A DNA stretch of 64,000 nucleotides from Filobasidium wieringae. Lineage: Eukaryota > Basidiomycota > Tremellomycetes > Filobasidiales > Filobasidiaceae. The notes under the pieces were generated by a model. It was not told where the DNA came from. It searched no databases and saw only the letters and a list, made by a program, of their open reading frames with translations. Positions 23,376 to 33,498 of this stretch are shown piece after piece. Numbering within the stretch: the first letter of the stretch is position 1; each line of letters starts with the position of its first letter. Where the stretch lies: positions 620,001 through 684,000 of the forward strand of contig BCIV01000006.1 in the NCBI GenBank assembly GCA_001600055.1, in the 5' to 3' direction. Made by a program: the position numbers and the translations under genes.

Positions 23376-24663
23376 ATGTGCACTCTCACCACCGTCACTA
23401 AACAAATGACCTTCTATGACAATTCAATTTTCTACTACCCTACTCAGGCTGGTGGAGGTGAAGGTGCCGATCCTATATTGGAATGGAATGTCTTTCAGAG
23501 GAATATCATGGCATGGAGGACACCAGCTGCAAGTCCCATCTTCCTGTTCATGTCAGGGTGAGTTCAATCACATACTGCCGATGCTGGATTGTGCTAATTT
23601 TCTATTTTTTGATGTAGAAACCAGCAACTCTTCAACGGTCTGGGCATGTGTCTCATCAATGAATCACTGCATTATGCATCCATCCATCCCCTCACATCAG
23701 CAACTGTTGTGTCAGGAAGTCTTGAACTAAGGCTTCGGCTTGTTTCTGGAATCAGAGTGAGTCTATGGTGGTACTGCTCTTGGTGTGATCTTCCGAGGAG
23801 CTAATTACATTCATTAATTGAATCACAGGCAGTCATGGACTTGATAACTAGTCCTGAATATTATACTAAGGTATCGGCTACAACCACTTTACCATCAGCC
23901 TTTGACATCAATCGGAGCATCACTGCCTATATTGTCAGCATCACTAAGGTGTACAGGAAAACCACAGCAAGGGGAGCGAGAGTCAAACCTGAACACTACC
24001 AGTTACTCAGGAGTCTCGGCTTGATCCAGGGTACAGCTACTGCTTCAAAAGCAGGTCGCCTCATCCATGTTGGTAGACAGCTTAGGAGCCGTTCCTTGAA
24101 CAACCCCCCACCACCTCCTGCACAGGAGAGCTATAGAGAGCTACGAGTCAAAATGTTTAGTGAGTTTTTTTTGGGTTTCTGCATGTCGACACCACATATT
24201 GATAGTGCATTCCAATATAGAATATGAAGGCCTTAGTCAACAAAGGACAAAGGCTCACTTCTGTTACACCGTCATTGAAGCACCCCCTCAAACAGCACCA
24301 CCAACAAATACAAATGAACGACTATACTACCATTACATGGAGATTTTTCCGAATGATCCAGAATACTCTAAAAAGGCTCTACATGCGATGTCAAACTCTC
24401 CTGACATTGGGGTCTCAAGCTTCTACTATCTCCTCAGTGCAGCACATGTGGTCGATGAGCTGAACAGCCAAAGGGCTGGGAGACCTTTTAGCAACAGGAC
24501 TGGTGTGGTAGGACGTCCAGGCCATTCTGCCTTACCTGCTCACTGGTCTTTCTCTGAAAAACAGATCTTTGTCAATCAGCATTACACTGGTAATCAGCAA
24601 GCACTTGTGAGACAAGCTCAGGCTTGGACTGAAGGGGAGGAGGAGGAGCACGATGACGATTGA
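23376..24663 (+). CDS. Unknown element-borne protein 2
   Basis: I do not recognise this protein. The ATG at 23376 opens an exon ending near 23557 (TCA GG|GTGAGT). The next exon starts AAACCAGCAAC, another begins GCAGTCATGGAC after the intron ending near 23828, and the final join is TTT A|..|TG CAT TCC near 24159/24209. The frame stays open across all four exons to the TGA at 24661-24663, about 370 residues, ending in an acidic run (EGEEEEHDDD). Visible features are a conserved-looking core (ILEWNVFQRNIMAWRTP), a Pro-rich hinge (NNPPPPPAQ) and a C-terminal region SPDIGVSSFYYLLSAAHVVDEL. No nuclease, polymerase or DNA-binding motif stands out. Its intact splicing and position inside the terminal repeats suggest a role for the element, perhaps as an integrase partner; that is a guess. 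Confidence 0.55.
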
Positions 24664-24839
24664 AAACACTGATAATTTTTAAGTTTCTATTGTACTTACA
24701 TGTCTATTCCTGTTGTATGTACTTATATGACACCCCATTCCACCCCTTAACATGAGGAGCAATGCATGATGATGGATATCGATGTTAAAATTTTTGGATT
24801 TTTTGAAGTATCGATTGTCATTTGTGCCTGTACACCAGG

Positions 24840-24955
24840 ACTTCTAGGGTTTTACGAAGAGCCAATATGCGATGAAAATACAAACCGATTTCTGGACCTT
24901 GTTAAGAAGACCAAATTGTATTTAGGATAAGAAGGGATTAATTTTAGGACTTGCC
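24840..24955 (+). repeat. Direct repeat copy 1 (about 116 bp)
   Basis: It begins ACTTCTAGGGTTT and ends GAAGGGATTAATTTT..GACTTGCC. It aligns nearly end to end with 25030-25146, with scattered substitutions and small gaps. The blocks CTTCTAGGGTTT, AGAGCCAAT and AAGAAGGGATTAATTTT are shared. Confidence 0.8.
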
Positions 24956-24964
24956 ATTAGCTGC

Positions 24965-25013
24965 GTTTCAGAGATGAAACTTGTGGTTCAAAGGAGAGTG
25001 CCGAAGCTCCTTT
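24965..25013 (+). other. Two adjacent perfect hairpins between the direct repeats
   Basis: Hairpin 1 (24965-24980) is GTTTCA-gaga-TGAAAC, with a GNRA-type four-base loop. Hairpin 2 (24990-25013) is AAAGGAG, a ten-base loop, then CTCCTTT. Both stems are perfect. Function is unknown. Confidence 0.6.
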
Positions 25014-25029
25014 GTCCCTTCATTACCCA

Positions 25030-25146
25030 ACTTCTAGGGTTTAACAAAGAGCCAATTTGCAACAAAAATTCAAACCTATTTCAGGATCATGTTAACAGGA
25101 TCAAACACTACCTAGCATAAGAAGGGATTAATTTTTGTAGACTTCC
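25030..25146 (+). repeat. Direct repeat copy 2 (about 117 bp)
   Basis: This is the second copy of the repeat at 24840-24955, with start points 190 bp apart. The two are clearly related but not identical, so the duplication is not very recent. Confidence 0.8.
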
Positions 25147-26704
25147 TTGATGACTTATAAACCACACAATCTGGAGACGATCCATAACAGTATGTGTTTT
25201 ATCGGTTGACTATCACATGCATATAGACATCAATGTATAAGTTCCAACTATTTTACAAAACAAAGAACACAAATATATGGAAGTGACAGATCATAACTGC
25301 TGTTTATAGGACATAAATATGGAGGATTTCTATGACCGTAATACTGAAAGAATCAATCAGTATCCAACTAGAGGTACACAGCAACTGTCTACGCTGATGA
25401 TGCAGTCATCCTGATTGATTTTTTTCTCTAGTTGATACTTCAGTTCTAGAGCCTATCCTTTGCAAGCTGGTGGATGAAGAGAATGTAATCAACAGAGAGA
25501 CATTGTTGAAGAGGCTATGTAGCAAGGGAATTGTTATAGGGTGAGATTTATTTATATGACAAGCCACGTTGTTAGGATGTTGATCTCACCTGCAATAGTC
25601 GAACTTCACTGAACAAATACATGAAGCAGTTCAACATAGGAGGTCCCAAAAAGTCTGGTTTTACTATGGAACAATCAGAGAGTGTTGTAGTAATGCACAT
25701 TGAGCAACACGATCCACAGCATTCTGAATCAGCCAGTCGCATTGGCTTGGCTCTAGGTCAAAAGGGAATTCACATACGCAGGTACACAAACAGCCAACTT
25801 TCCCCCTTCTTATTCAGCTCATCCAGCTCATGCCTTTTTGTCTCACATAGACACATCATCAGGGATATCATGAAAGCTCACTATCCAGAGGGCTTTGAGA
25901 GACGTTCAAGATCTGCATTGAACAGGACATCTCATGCATCTGTTCTCAAATCTTACGGACCAAATGAGCAATTATCAATAGATGGTCACGATAAATTGAC
26001 CAGTATAGGCTTCCCTATATATGGAATGCGAGACAAGTACAGTTGCAAATGGCTGTCCCTGGTAGCAGTCCCCAATAACAGGACAAACATAGTTACTTCA
26101 TACCTCTTCCTCAAGCTGATACGAGACCTAAATGGTATGTTATCAGTTTCTTTTTTGCTTATCATTGCATGCATTACCCTCATTCACTCTCCCTCTTGTA
26201 TATATTATAACCCAATTTAGGTATTCCGTTGCAAGTAACTAGTGATCACGGAAATGAAGTCATGGATATCTTTGCATATCAATCGTCACTACGGTAGTAG
26301 ATACTCTTTCTTTATCAAAGCCATCAGATTAGCTGTAACCACTTGGATTGAATAGGGATACGGCTGCTGTAGAGCCATTGCAAGAACTCTTGGATGATTT
26401 AGACCTCGATGCAGCACCTGAGCCTCATAGGTTCCTACCCTCAACTAGAAACATCACGGTAGAAAGAGGATGGAAACCTCTGGTCAAAAAGTTCAATCAA
26501 AAGTTTGTTGTCAGCACCATGAACGCAATTTCTGGGGGAGACTACGTCAAGGACAACAATTTACATCGGTAAGTAAATTCAGTGAAAAACAACGAGAAAT
26601 AGCTAAAAAAACGCTCGTAATAGGGTGATATATCTCTTTCTAATGTCTCCCATCGTCTGTAAGGAATTGGAACTTTACAAGGATGCTGCCAATTGCCAGA
26701 TCAT

Positions 26705-26708
26705 CCGA
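26705..26708 (+). repeat. Target-site duplication CCGA, left of solo LTR
   Basis: CCGA here matches CCGA at 27332-27335 immediately beyond the LTR. Including the next T, a 5-bp CCGAT also matches, so the exact LTR start is ambiguous by one base. Confidence 0.8.
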
Positions 26709-27331
26709 TGTGGTGAGCTGGACGAACAGGACTACTATCGGATACCCTAGGACCGATCCGCGGTACACCTTTTAGAAATCTTCGCCCCTCCGCTTCGCTA
26801 CCGATCACTTCTTCTCCGTGTTTCATCGGTCTACTGCGATAGCTACGCCTTGAGTATACGTTTGATCAAACTCTTTTCTTTCCTCATCACCTTTTACACA
26901 GCAAGCTCAGTCTTGCGACGGATCGCTTAGTCGCCTCCGGTCTTTTTAGAATTCTCCTTAGTATAGTATAAATACAAGACTGATCCGAAGCGATTAGCGA
27001 AGTTGTACGACTTAGGAGAGAAAAAGCAAGGAAGAGCTCAAAGAGTAACGAGACCTTACTTCACATCACATTCATTTTACCTACGCCTTTATCCTTCATC
27101 TGGACTAGTACCCATAGAGTGGTACCACGTCTTCGACTCAATACTAGAGGGGCGTCACCGGGGAGTCTAAAGAGTAGACTCAGCTCGTACTGATAGCTAG
27201 CCGGACAGTATCCACAGTGGAGATAGTTGTTGATCGATTTAGTTTCTTTGTTTTAGTGTTTCGCCAATAGTCTCTAGTAGAACTAGACATAGCCCACCGT
27301 TAAGCCACCACCACTCCCCACTTGCACCACA
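26709..27331. mobile_element. Solo LTR of a retrotransposon (623 bp)
   Basis: The segment starts TGTGGTG and ends CACCACA, a perfect 7-bp terminal inverted repeat of the TG...CA type, and is flanked by CCGA on both sides. It has no long coding frame. A TATAAATA box at 26967-26974 is suited to a retrotransposon promoter. It is less AT-rich than the host element and interrupts the integrase codon series exactly at a codon boundary. With no internal retrotransposon genes, it is best read as the residue of LTR-LTR recombination. A short non-autonomous DNA element is possible but the termini and TATA box favour an LTR. Confidence 0.85.
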
Positions 27332-27335
27332 CCGA
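27332..27335 (+). repeat. Target-site duplication CCGA, right of solo LTR
   Basis: It is the direct copy of 26705-26708. The integrase frame resumes at 27336 (TCC CAG AAG AAT) and continues to 27620. Confidence 0.8.
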
Positions 27336-27725
27336 TCCCAGAAGAATATAGGCTTACCTTCAGGAATGTCACCAAATACAATTTACGAGACTGAGGGACA
27401 TGACTGCTTGCTACAGTTATCACTTGAAGGCATGGATCAAGTCGATACATGGATATCTGAGATTGAGTCATCGCATCCACGTCTATTGTGTTTCTTGACC
27501 ATTTACGAAGAAAGATGGGCAAATAGGCTGCTTTTGCATGTTTTATCAAGGATGGACGATCCACCATCTGAAATTTCACTGCTGAACATGTGGCAATGTG
27601 GCCTTTGTTCCGTGCAATGACCCAAGAAATGTATCAAGTGCCGTTTGATGAGGAGAATCAATGAGTGATGAGATGAGATGTTTTTCAGCATATTAATATA
27701 CATAAGAGAGAACGAGAGAAGCTGT

Positions 27726-30235
27726 TCAGGCCTGAGAGAGAGAACCAAAAGGCTGTGGCCTGTGCACAACTCTACCGCTACCAGTCACCTGAAGAATAGG
27801 CTCAGGCTGATTGGTGTTGATCCCCTCATCCCTTTCTACAGTCGATGAAGCAGCAGCTGGAAGCCCTAGATAACATGATAACTCAGTTTGATGAAATAAA
27901 AACAGATGATGTGCACACGTACCATCACGAGGCAAGGCAAACTCAATGTTGCTCCTAGTATTTCTGGTAGTCCTTGAGGCTTGCGAGGTGCTTTTTCCTC
28001 GTCCCCTTCTGGCCCTTTTGGGAGGAGGAGGGAGATCATCTTCTTGATTAACCCGTTCATTTGCAGCATTCAACATTGCGGTTGCAAGACTTTCTTGTTG
28101 TTGCAAAGGATCATGACCAATCTCTCGACATATTTTGTTGCATGCATGTGTAGTGGTCCAAGCTTTGATTCCATCTGGTCCTGCATCACCGATACCCAAA
28201 CCACCTTGTATGCTATAGATAGTGTGTTAGCTAGTTTAGTTGTTTAACAATAGCCTACTGATACTGACGAGTGTAACATTGGGTCAAAGAGCATGATGCT
28301 TGAAGCTGTGGTCCAACCTTCTAAGTCCGAGAGTACCATCGTATGCCCACTTGCCTCATAAGCAAGGTGAGAAAATGCTGCAACTGTAAGATCAAAACGA
28401 GACAAGCCTTGTCCCGCTTCTAAGGATCCCAAGAATCTGACGAGCTGGCCCTCCTGAAACTCTTCCAATAGCCAAACTGCTGTACCACTGTCATCTACCA
28501 GTACTTGTACCGAAGCAAAAGACAGTGCTGAATTCTGATTGATTAGCTTGTTTCCTCATCTCCTCGATAAATTACTTACGGATAATCCATCAAGATGCAG
28601 CAGTGTTAGCTACCGCTCGATTCATCTCCTCAATCCAAGCTGCACCCCACATATGGGCTTCAGCCTCATGTTTGAGAAGACCAAGGATTGAAGTGTGCAC
28701 AATGCCCATAGCATCTATAACCGTTGGAAGAATCCTTTTGACTACATATCTTTTCATAGGAGGAGTATCAGATGGTTGCAAATCCTCGGCATAACGAGCC
28801 TATTAGTTTGCCATCAATAGCTGCCAGTCAGTGACCCGTTTGTTTATGAATTGCTCAACAACTTACCTCATAACAAATCTTGTTTGACCTTCACCAAGGA
28901 CATCGTCACTGATCCATAGACAGCTTAATTCCTCGGCTATTTCCCATTCAATCAGATTTTTTGCCGTGTTCCACTTTGCATGGTGATTATAAACAAGGGT
29001 AGGGAGTATTTGCTGGAATTTCCTTTGATGGGGGGCTACAGTGGCGGTGATAGCAGGGGCAGGCAATGAGGAAACATATCTTCGTCTTTGCAGCGGTGGT
29101 GGAGGAAGCAGTTGTTGCTGTTGTGTGACCCTCCCAGGTAAAATAGACCTAGCTTGAGACTTGGTATGACGGGTGGGTAGTGCTGAAAGAGCATCACTTC
29201 TACTGTCATGATCATCATCATCCAGATATTCTACTTGATCCGCCCGTACTTCAATGACAAAACTGATGGTTGAAGCATTTGGCTGGTTATCGGTCCCACT
29301 GAGCAGGTGGTTGGCTCGAGCCCATCGATGGAATGATCCTATGTCTTTCTCATAGCTATCGGCTTCCACAAGAACTGATTTCCCTTTACTTGAGAGGTAT
29401 AGACAGACTACACCTGCCTTTTCAGGGTCGTTCCTAAGCCCAAAATGAGTATCAGTTCTTTCTCCAATTTCTTAGAAAAGGTTGGCTCTCGTACATGTTG
29501 ATGAAAGCAGCAGGCCGATCCATCACAGGTGCATCCCAATAATTCTTTTGTATCTTTTCAACCATGAGTTTTAATACATCCCGCAACAACATATCCCTTA
29601 CGACACTGAGATAATGTCGAGGACCTTTTCTCGGAGGACAGAGGTATCCCTGCCTTTCTGAATAAAGAAAGTGAACCTCCATATTTGGTCCGCTCGTCAA
29701 AGTAGAACCAGCCATTGAAATCTTCTGTCGAGCTGCTTGTGCTGCCCTTATTGTTTGTTGACTGTTTGAGTCAGTCCCGCTACCATTGTGACGAAGTCTA
29801 GTTGCATTTGCTTCATCACGGTAGGCTGAATAATTTGTTGCTAGCATACCTATAAGGGGCAACAGCACCGTCAGCTAATACCAGAATGGGATATCTGCCT
29901 TGCAATACTGACTAGGGTGGGGAGTATCATCCGGTGTTATAGCAGATTTTACACATGCCGCACACATTGATTCTCCTTTTTTCTTCAATCGTCCATCTCG
30001 CATGCATAATTGCAAAGTCTATTCACACTCAGAATAGTATTTAATATCAACAAATCATTGGAATAGTATACACACATACCTTAGACACAGCAATGGTAGC
30101 TGGGGTCTTCCGTTCCAATGCTAAAAAACTGCATCTTCCACATTGCTCAACCGGTCCTGTAAAAGCACCTTCATCACAGCCGTTACAGCTATAAATCTCA
30201 ATGCTATTGCTTTCCATCTTGATATGCTCTTCCAA
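27726..30235 (-). CDS. Alpha-kinase (MHCK/EF2K/TRPM7 type) with Cys-rich N-terminus
   Basis: The start ATG is at 30235 and the TGA at 27726-27728, with about seven introns. The N-terminus has paired cysteines (CNGC, CGRC, later C...CAAC), suggesting a zinc-binding module. The centre (29868-29000) is a Ser/Gln/Pro-rich linker. The C-terminal half is an alpha-kinase catalytic domain: nucleotide loop VLGEGQTRFVMRA, likely ATP Lys in MKRYVVKRI, then FSHLAYEASGHTMVLSDLEGW with the catalytic Asp, LFDPMLHS, and the Gly-rich loop GIGDAGPDGI. The zinc-site ligands are present as the His of MLHS and HACNKIC. A basic tail (PPPPKRARRGRGK) looks like a nuclear signal or AT-hook-like segment. Family knowledge: alpha-kinases phosphorylate Ser/Thr in helical substrates. 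The gene is convergent with the integrase (106 bp between stops) and inside the terminal repeats, so it appears to be element cargo. Kinase identity is firm; the role is unknown. Confidence 0.85.
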
Positions 30236-30366
30236 TAGATATAGAATAGGTCTGTATATGTAGATTGCTTGATAATATGTTGTAAAGCTTGTAGTGTAAT
30301 ATCATTACCCGGGTGAAAGTAGTATTTTGTTGTGATTATTTATTTATTTACATTCATAACTGGCAT

Positions 30367-30385
30367 TTAGACCGCGACCCAGCGG
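30367..30385 (-). repeat. Right terminal inverted repeat (19 bp)
   Basis: It is the exact reverse complement of 22503-22521 and marks the right end of the element. The next gene (Rsc9) starts 156 bp beyond. Confidence 0.9.
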
Positions 30386-30541
30386 ACGACCGTACTAGGG
30401 TCGAAACACGATCCGCGTGAACAAGCGAAAGAACCTACTTCAACATTTCTCAAGACGGATCGCCGTTTGCCAAAAGGATGAACAAGAGCTCTACTTGATC
30501 ATTTCGTATCGCTATTACATTACCAAGCTGTTTCATTCCTC

Positions 30542-33305
30542 ATGAACGGGCAACATTCTAGACGAGAAGGCTCTGCTGGTTCCTCAACCCCCCAACCACA
30601 TCGATATTCCAGTGAGCCAAATGGCCATCAAGCTCGACCTCAGACCCCTTCCGCGAACTCTCAAACGTATCAACGGTATCCAAGTCAGAGCTCTGCCATT
30701 CCCGCGTCTTCAAATTCGCTCGCTCAGCCAGTAAGGACGAATGCGGGACGGTTGGATAGACACGCTTCCATAGAATCGAGGAATCTCCAGCAGAAGAATC
30801 AGATGGAGAAGAGAGCCAAGCAAGACTCGATGGCTCAGCAAGGTAGGTGATGTCTGTCGCTGATACCAGTATCATCGTAGAAAGTTGACAGACCTTGTTC
30901 ATCCAGGTTACAGTCTTCGTCCTGCAGCCAACAATCGTCTCTTCCTCTCGATCCGTAGTGGCATTCCCTCCGAAATCTCTTATGGTCTAGACCACCTCCT
31001 CAAACTGAGCTACAAGGGAGAGCTCTCGTTCGCTCTCTTCCCTGGCTCAATCGAATCTCTGTTAGATTTAGTCGAGATATGGGTCCGGGACATCGAACGG
31101 GAACACGTAAGGTGGAAGGAAGGTGGTTCTGATGTGATAGATTCTGGCGAAGAAGCAGAGGAGAGGGAGACGAGGGGGATAGAAGCTTTGTTGATCTTAA
31201 GGAACGCCATTTACTCTGGAGATTCGAGCCAGAACAAGCAGGTCATCATCGGCGTAAAGACAAGACCCACTTTGGAACAGATCTCATCAAACAACGGGCA
31301 AGCACTTCCTCCTCGTTTGCTCTCGTTGATTGGAAGATTGTTCGGTGGACTGGATGGAGTTGACGTGACAGCCGAGATGGGCGAGGAGATTCAGGTTGAC
31401 GGCTTGCTGCGGGTAACGACGAAACATCCCGAACCATTGATCTACATGCTCGATATACTGCTGGGAATATTCCCTGTATTGGCTGAGCTTTTGGAAGGAC
31501 CTGAGGCGCCTGCACTGGACGAACCGAACGAGACGGCTGAGCTCGAGGTGACGACGGCTATGCTGACCACTCGGCTACTCCGTTCAACCGTTTTGAAAGC
31601 ACTCCCTCCGCTGTTTTTAACCACAGGCGACGTGGGTTGCATCATCCCTCTCACTCAGCTGTTCACTCTTATCCCTCCATCTCTTTTGCCATCATCGAAA
31701 CTCATCCACAAATTGGTCTCCTTCCTATTACTTACACCAGGCGTAGGATCGGGCACAATCGATCGACACACGGGGAAAACTATCACTCAACCATCCCCAT
31801 ACCCTCCAGAACTCCTCACGAATTCGCTCAATTTGCTGTACCACTTGACACGGGAGACGACAATAAGCACATCAATCCTAAAATCATCGGATATATCGGA
31901 ATATCTTCGAGTTCTCACTCGTCTCCTCAAATGGAATGCGAGGGAAGTGACTTTGGCTTTACCACCTGCCGAGCCTGCAGGAAGTTATCATGCGATTCCA
32001 GAACCAGGGGCGCAGGTGGTCCCTGAAGTACATGTTGATGGGAAGATCAAGCCGAACCAAACGAAAGTAGCGTTGAAACAGGACGATGGGAAGGAAGGAA
32101 CGGGTGAAAGTGTTGGGTTGGGACCCGCTATACCGATGAGCGAGGAAAAGAAGAAGAGGATCAGAGCCATGAAGGAACCAGAACGGTCTTATGCTTGGTA
32201 AGTCTGATCGACTGCCGAACTGACCTTGAACTTACTTATACCCCGGTCTCCAAAGGATAAATGAGACGTTCATAGCACAACCTGATTCGTCTGTTGCACA
32301 AGTGGTCTTCTGGAGAGCTTATAGCGAGTTTGTGGCACCTTCAGCATCAGGACCGACGATTCCTCAGGGCGGCACGGCTGGAGACGTAATCAAGAATGCT
32401 ACTGCTGTCTTTCCTGGTGCAAATGCAATGGTCATCAACAAGGATGAGCAAGGTCGACCTTTGCCTCAGAACGTCTTTGTTATTGCAGGCATACGATTCA
32501 AGAGAAGTGTTGGTAAGTGTGGAAGAATCATAGGAATTTATTCAAGGAAGAATGAGCTCATTTTCGTTATAAAGGTCGTGCACGAACGTACCTCTGCCGA
32601 TGGGAGGGTTGCGAAATTCCTTCAGGCCATCTAAGTCCAGAGGCTTTATATCAACACTTGAAGGAGAAACACGTGCAGCCAAATAACTCGACGGCAGATG
32701 AACCAATACCTTGTCGATGGTCAGCCTGTCGTTTCAAGCACGCAACCTTTAGTCACATGGCAACACATATCCCTCCTCCACTCGATCCTACGAAAGAGCC
32801 AACGATCCGACGTCTGATCACTCATCCAGCTAGCTCAGCAGATAGCATCAATTCGCCATTCGTAACATATAGGCAACCACCGACCCTCCCACCAGACCAT
32901 AGATTACGGTACTCTGGTTTGATATCACCACTAGATAGCCATGGACAGCCTGCTTCGGATGCTTTCTACGCCGCTCTGGTGCTGCGTAACCTTGCTAAGT
33001 CGCTTCGTGAAGACATAGAAAGGAACGAGGACAGTCAAGGAGACTTGGAAAATGGACGTCAAGCGAGAAAACGAAGAAAGATGGAACAAGAAGGAGCGTT
33101 TGGTCTGCCTGCTCCTCCCGGATTGTTGGATGGAAACGGTACTACCAATGTATTACCGGGCCTACCGCAGACCAATGCTCTTAGCCATGTGGAGAGGAAT
33201 CAGGCTAGGAATGCATTCAGAGGCATAGTGGAAGGAACAGTACTGGACGTTCTGGGGATGGGAGGCGCAATAGCCGGCAAATTGATCGATTGCGTAGGAA
33301 TTTAA
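30542..33305 (+). CDS. RSC9: RSC chromatin-remodelling subunit Rsc9 (ARID2-related)
   Basis: The ATG at 30542 opens a Ser/Gln-rich N-terminus (residues 1-100). After a short intron comes a long helical armadillo-like region (YGLDHLLKLSYKGELSFALFPGSIESLLDLVEIWVRDIE...) over about 430 residues. The exon after 32250 encodes an RFX-type winged-helix-like segment (INETFIAQPDSSVAQVVFWRAYSEFV). A C2H2-like finger pair is split by an intron: CRWEGC..HLSPEALYQHLKEKH, then CRWSACRF..HMATH. This order matches Rsc9 of fungi and ARID2 of animals, although no ARID domain is visible here. The product would act in the nuclear RSC/PBAF-class remodeller. The mobile element ends only 156 bp upstream of the start, so the promoter may include element-derived DNA. 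The gene is convergent with the Rad5-like gene. Confidence 0.82.
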
Positions 33306-33498
33306 GAAGACAAGCGAAACGCTACCTGGCCTCATTAGATGGGTCAGATCTCACCAAGCGAACACAGACAGAGACGTCATTGACATTTGTATTCATCATA
33401 ATGTGAAAATACGTATCTCATTCGATTTCGTGATAGTTCGTGACTGTGGTACGGAAGTCAGGGTGGGTATATATGGCCTTACGACATTCCCTGTTTGA

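Larger units (their letters stand above)
24664..25318. other. Non-coding segment with structured repeats
   Basis: This 655-bp AT-rich stretch between the second unknown gene and the integrase has no supported gene. It holds a diverged direct repeat (24840-24955 and 25030-25146) flanking two short perfect hairpins. The 3' part presumably includes the integrase promoter. Confidence 0.7.
25319..27620 (+). pseudogene. DDE integrase/transposase split by a solo LTR
   Basis: Exons: 25319-25373, 25432-25540, 25599-25781, 25851-26134, 26221-26293, 26356-26568, 26624-26708, then after the LTR 27336-27620. Without the LTR and one CCGA copy these total 1287 nt, exactly 428 codons plus stop. The N-terminus is helical and probably binds DNA (LLKRLCSKGIVIGRTSLNKYMK). 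The catalytic core has YGPNEQLSIDGHDK (Asp about 160), VTSDHGNE (Asp about 219) and NITVERGW (Glu about 271), the order and spacing of a DDE integrase fold. GPNxxxSIDGHDK is typical of integrase-core proteins found widely in basidiomycetes. As it stands, translation runs 13 codons into the LTR and stops at 26748-26750. That gives a 347-residue protein with all three acidic residues but without the last 94 or so. It probably mobilised the surrounding element before the LTR arrived. Confidence 0.85.
22503..30385. mobile_element. 7.9-kb TIR element with DDE integrase, alpha-kinase and unknown genes
   Basis: The ends carry a perfect 19-bp inverted repeat (left 22503-22521, right 30367-30385). The interior is visibly more AT-rich than the flanks and contains four spliced genes: two unrecognised genes (22835-23319, 23376-24663) and a DDE integrase (25319-27620), all plus strand, and an alpha-kinase (27726-30235) on the minus strand. 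It lies between the 5' end of the TLC/Gpi10 gene and the start of Rsc9 (156 bp from its ATG). No convincing target-site duplication is visible next to the repeats. The integrase resembles the integrase-core proteins common in basidiomycete genomes. The element includes a nested solo LTR. The boundaries are directly seen; treating everything inside as one unit is inference. Confidence 0.82.

Noticed and set aside
22835..24663. Single spliced gene joining the two left-end element genes
   Set aside because: No donor before the stop at 23317-23319 pairs with an acceptor that keeps the downstream frame.
27283..27579. 98-codon minus-strand frame overlapping the right end of the LTR
   Set aside because: It spans the LTR/integrase junction and runs antisense to conserved integrase codons.
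22493..30395. Target-site duplication flanking the 19-bp inverted repeats
   Set aside because: Flanks (GAGCCGG left, ACGACCG right) do not match as direct repeats of any usual length; at most a 2-bp match if the repeat is trimmed.
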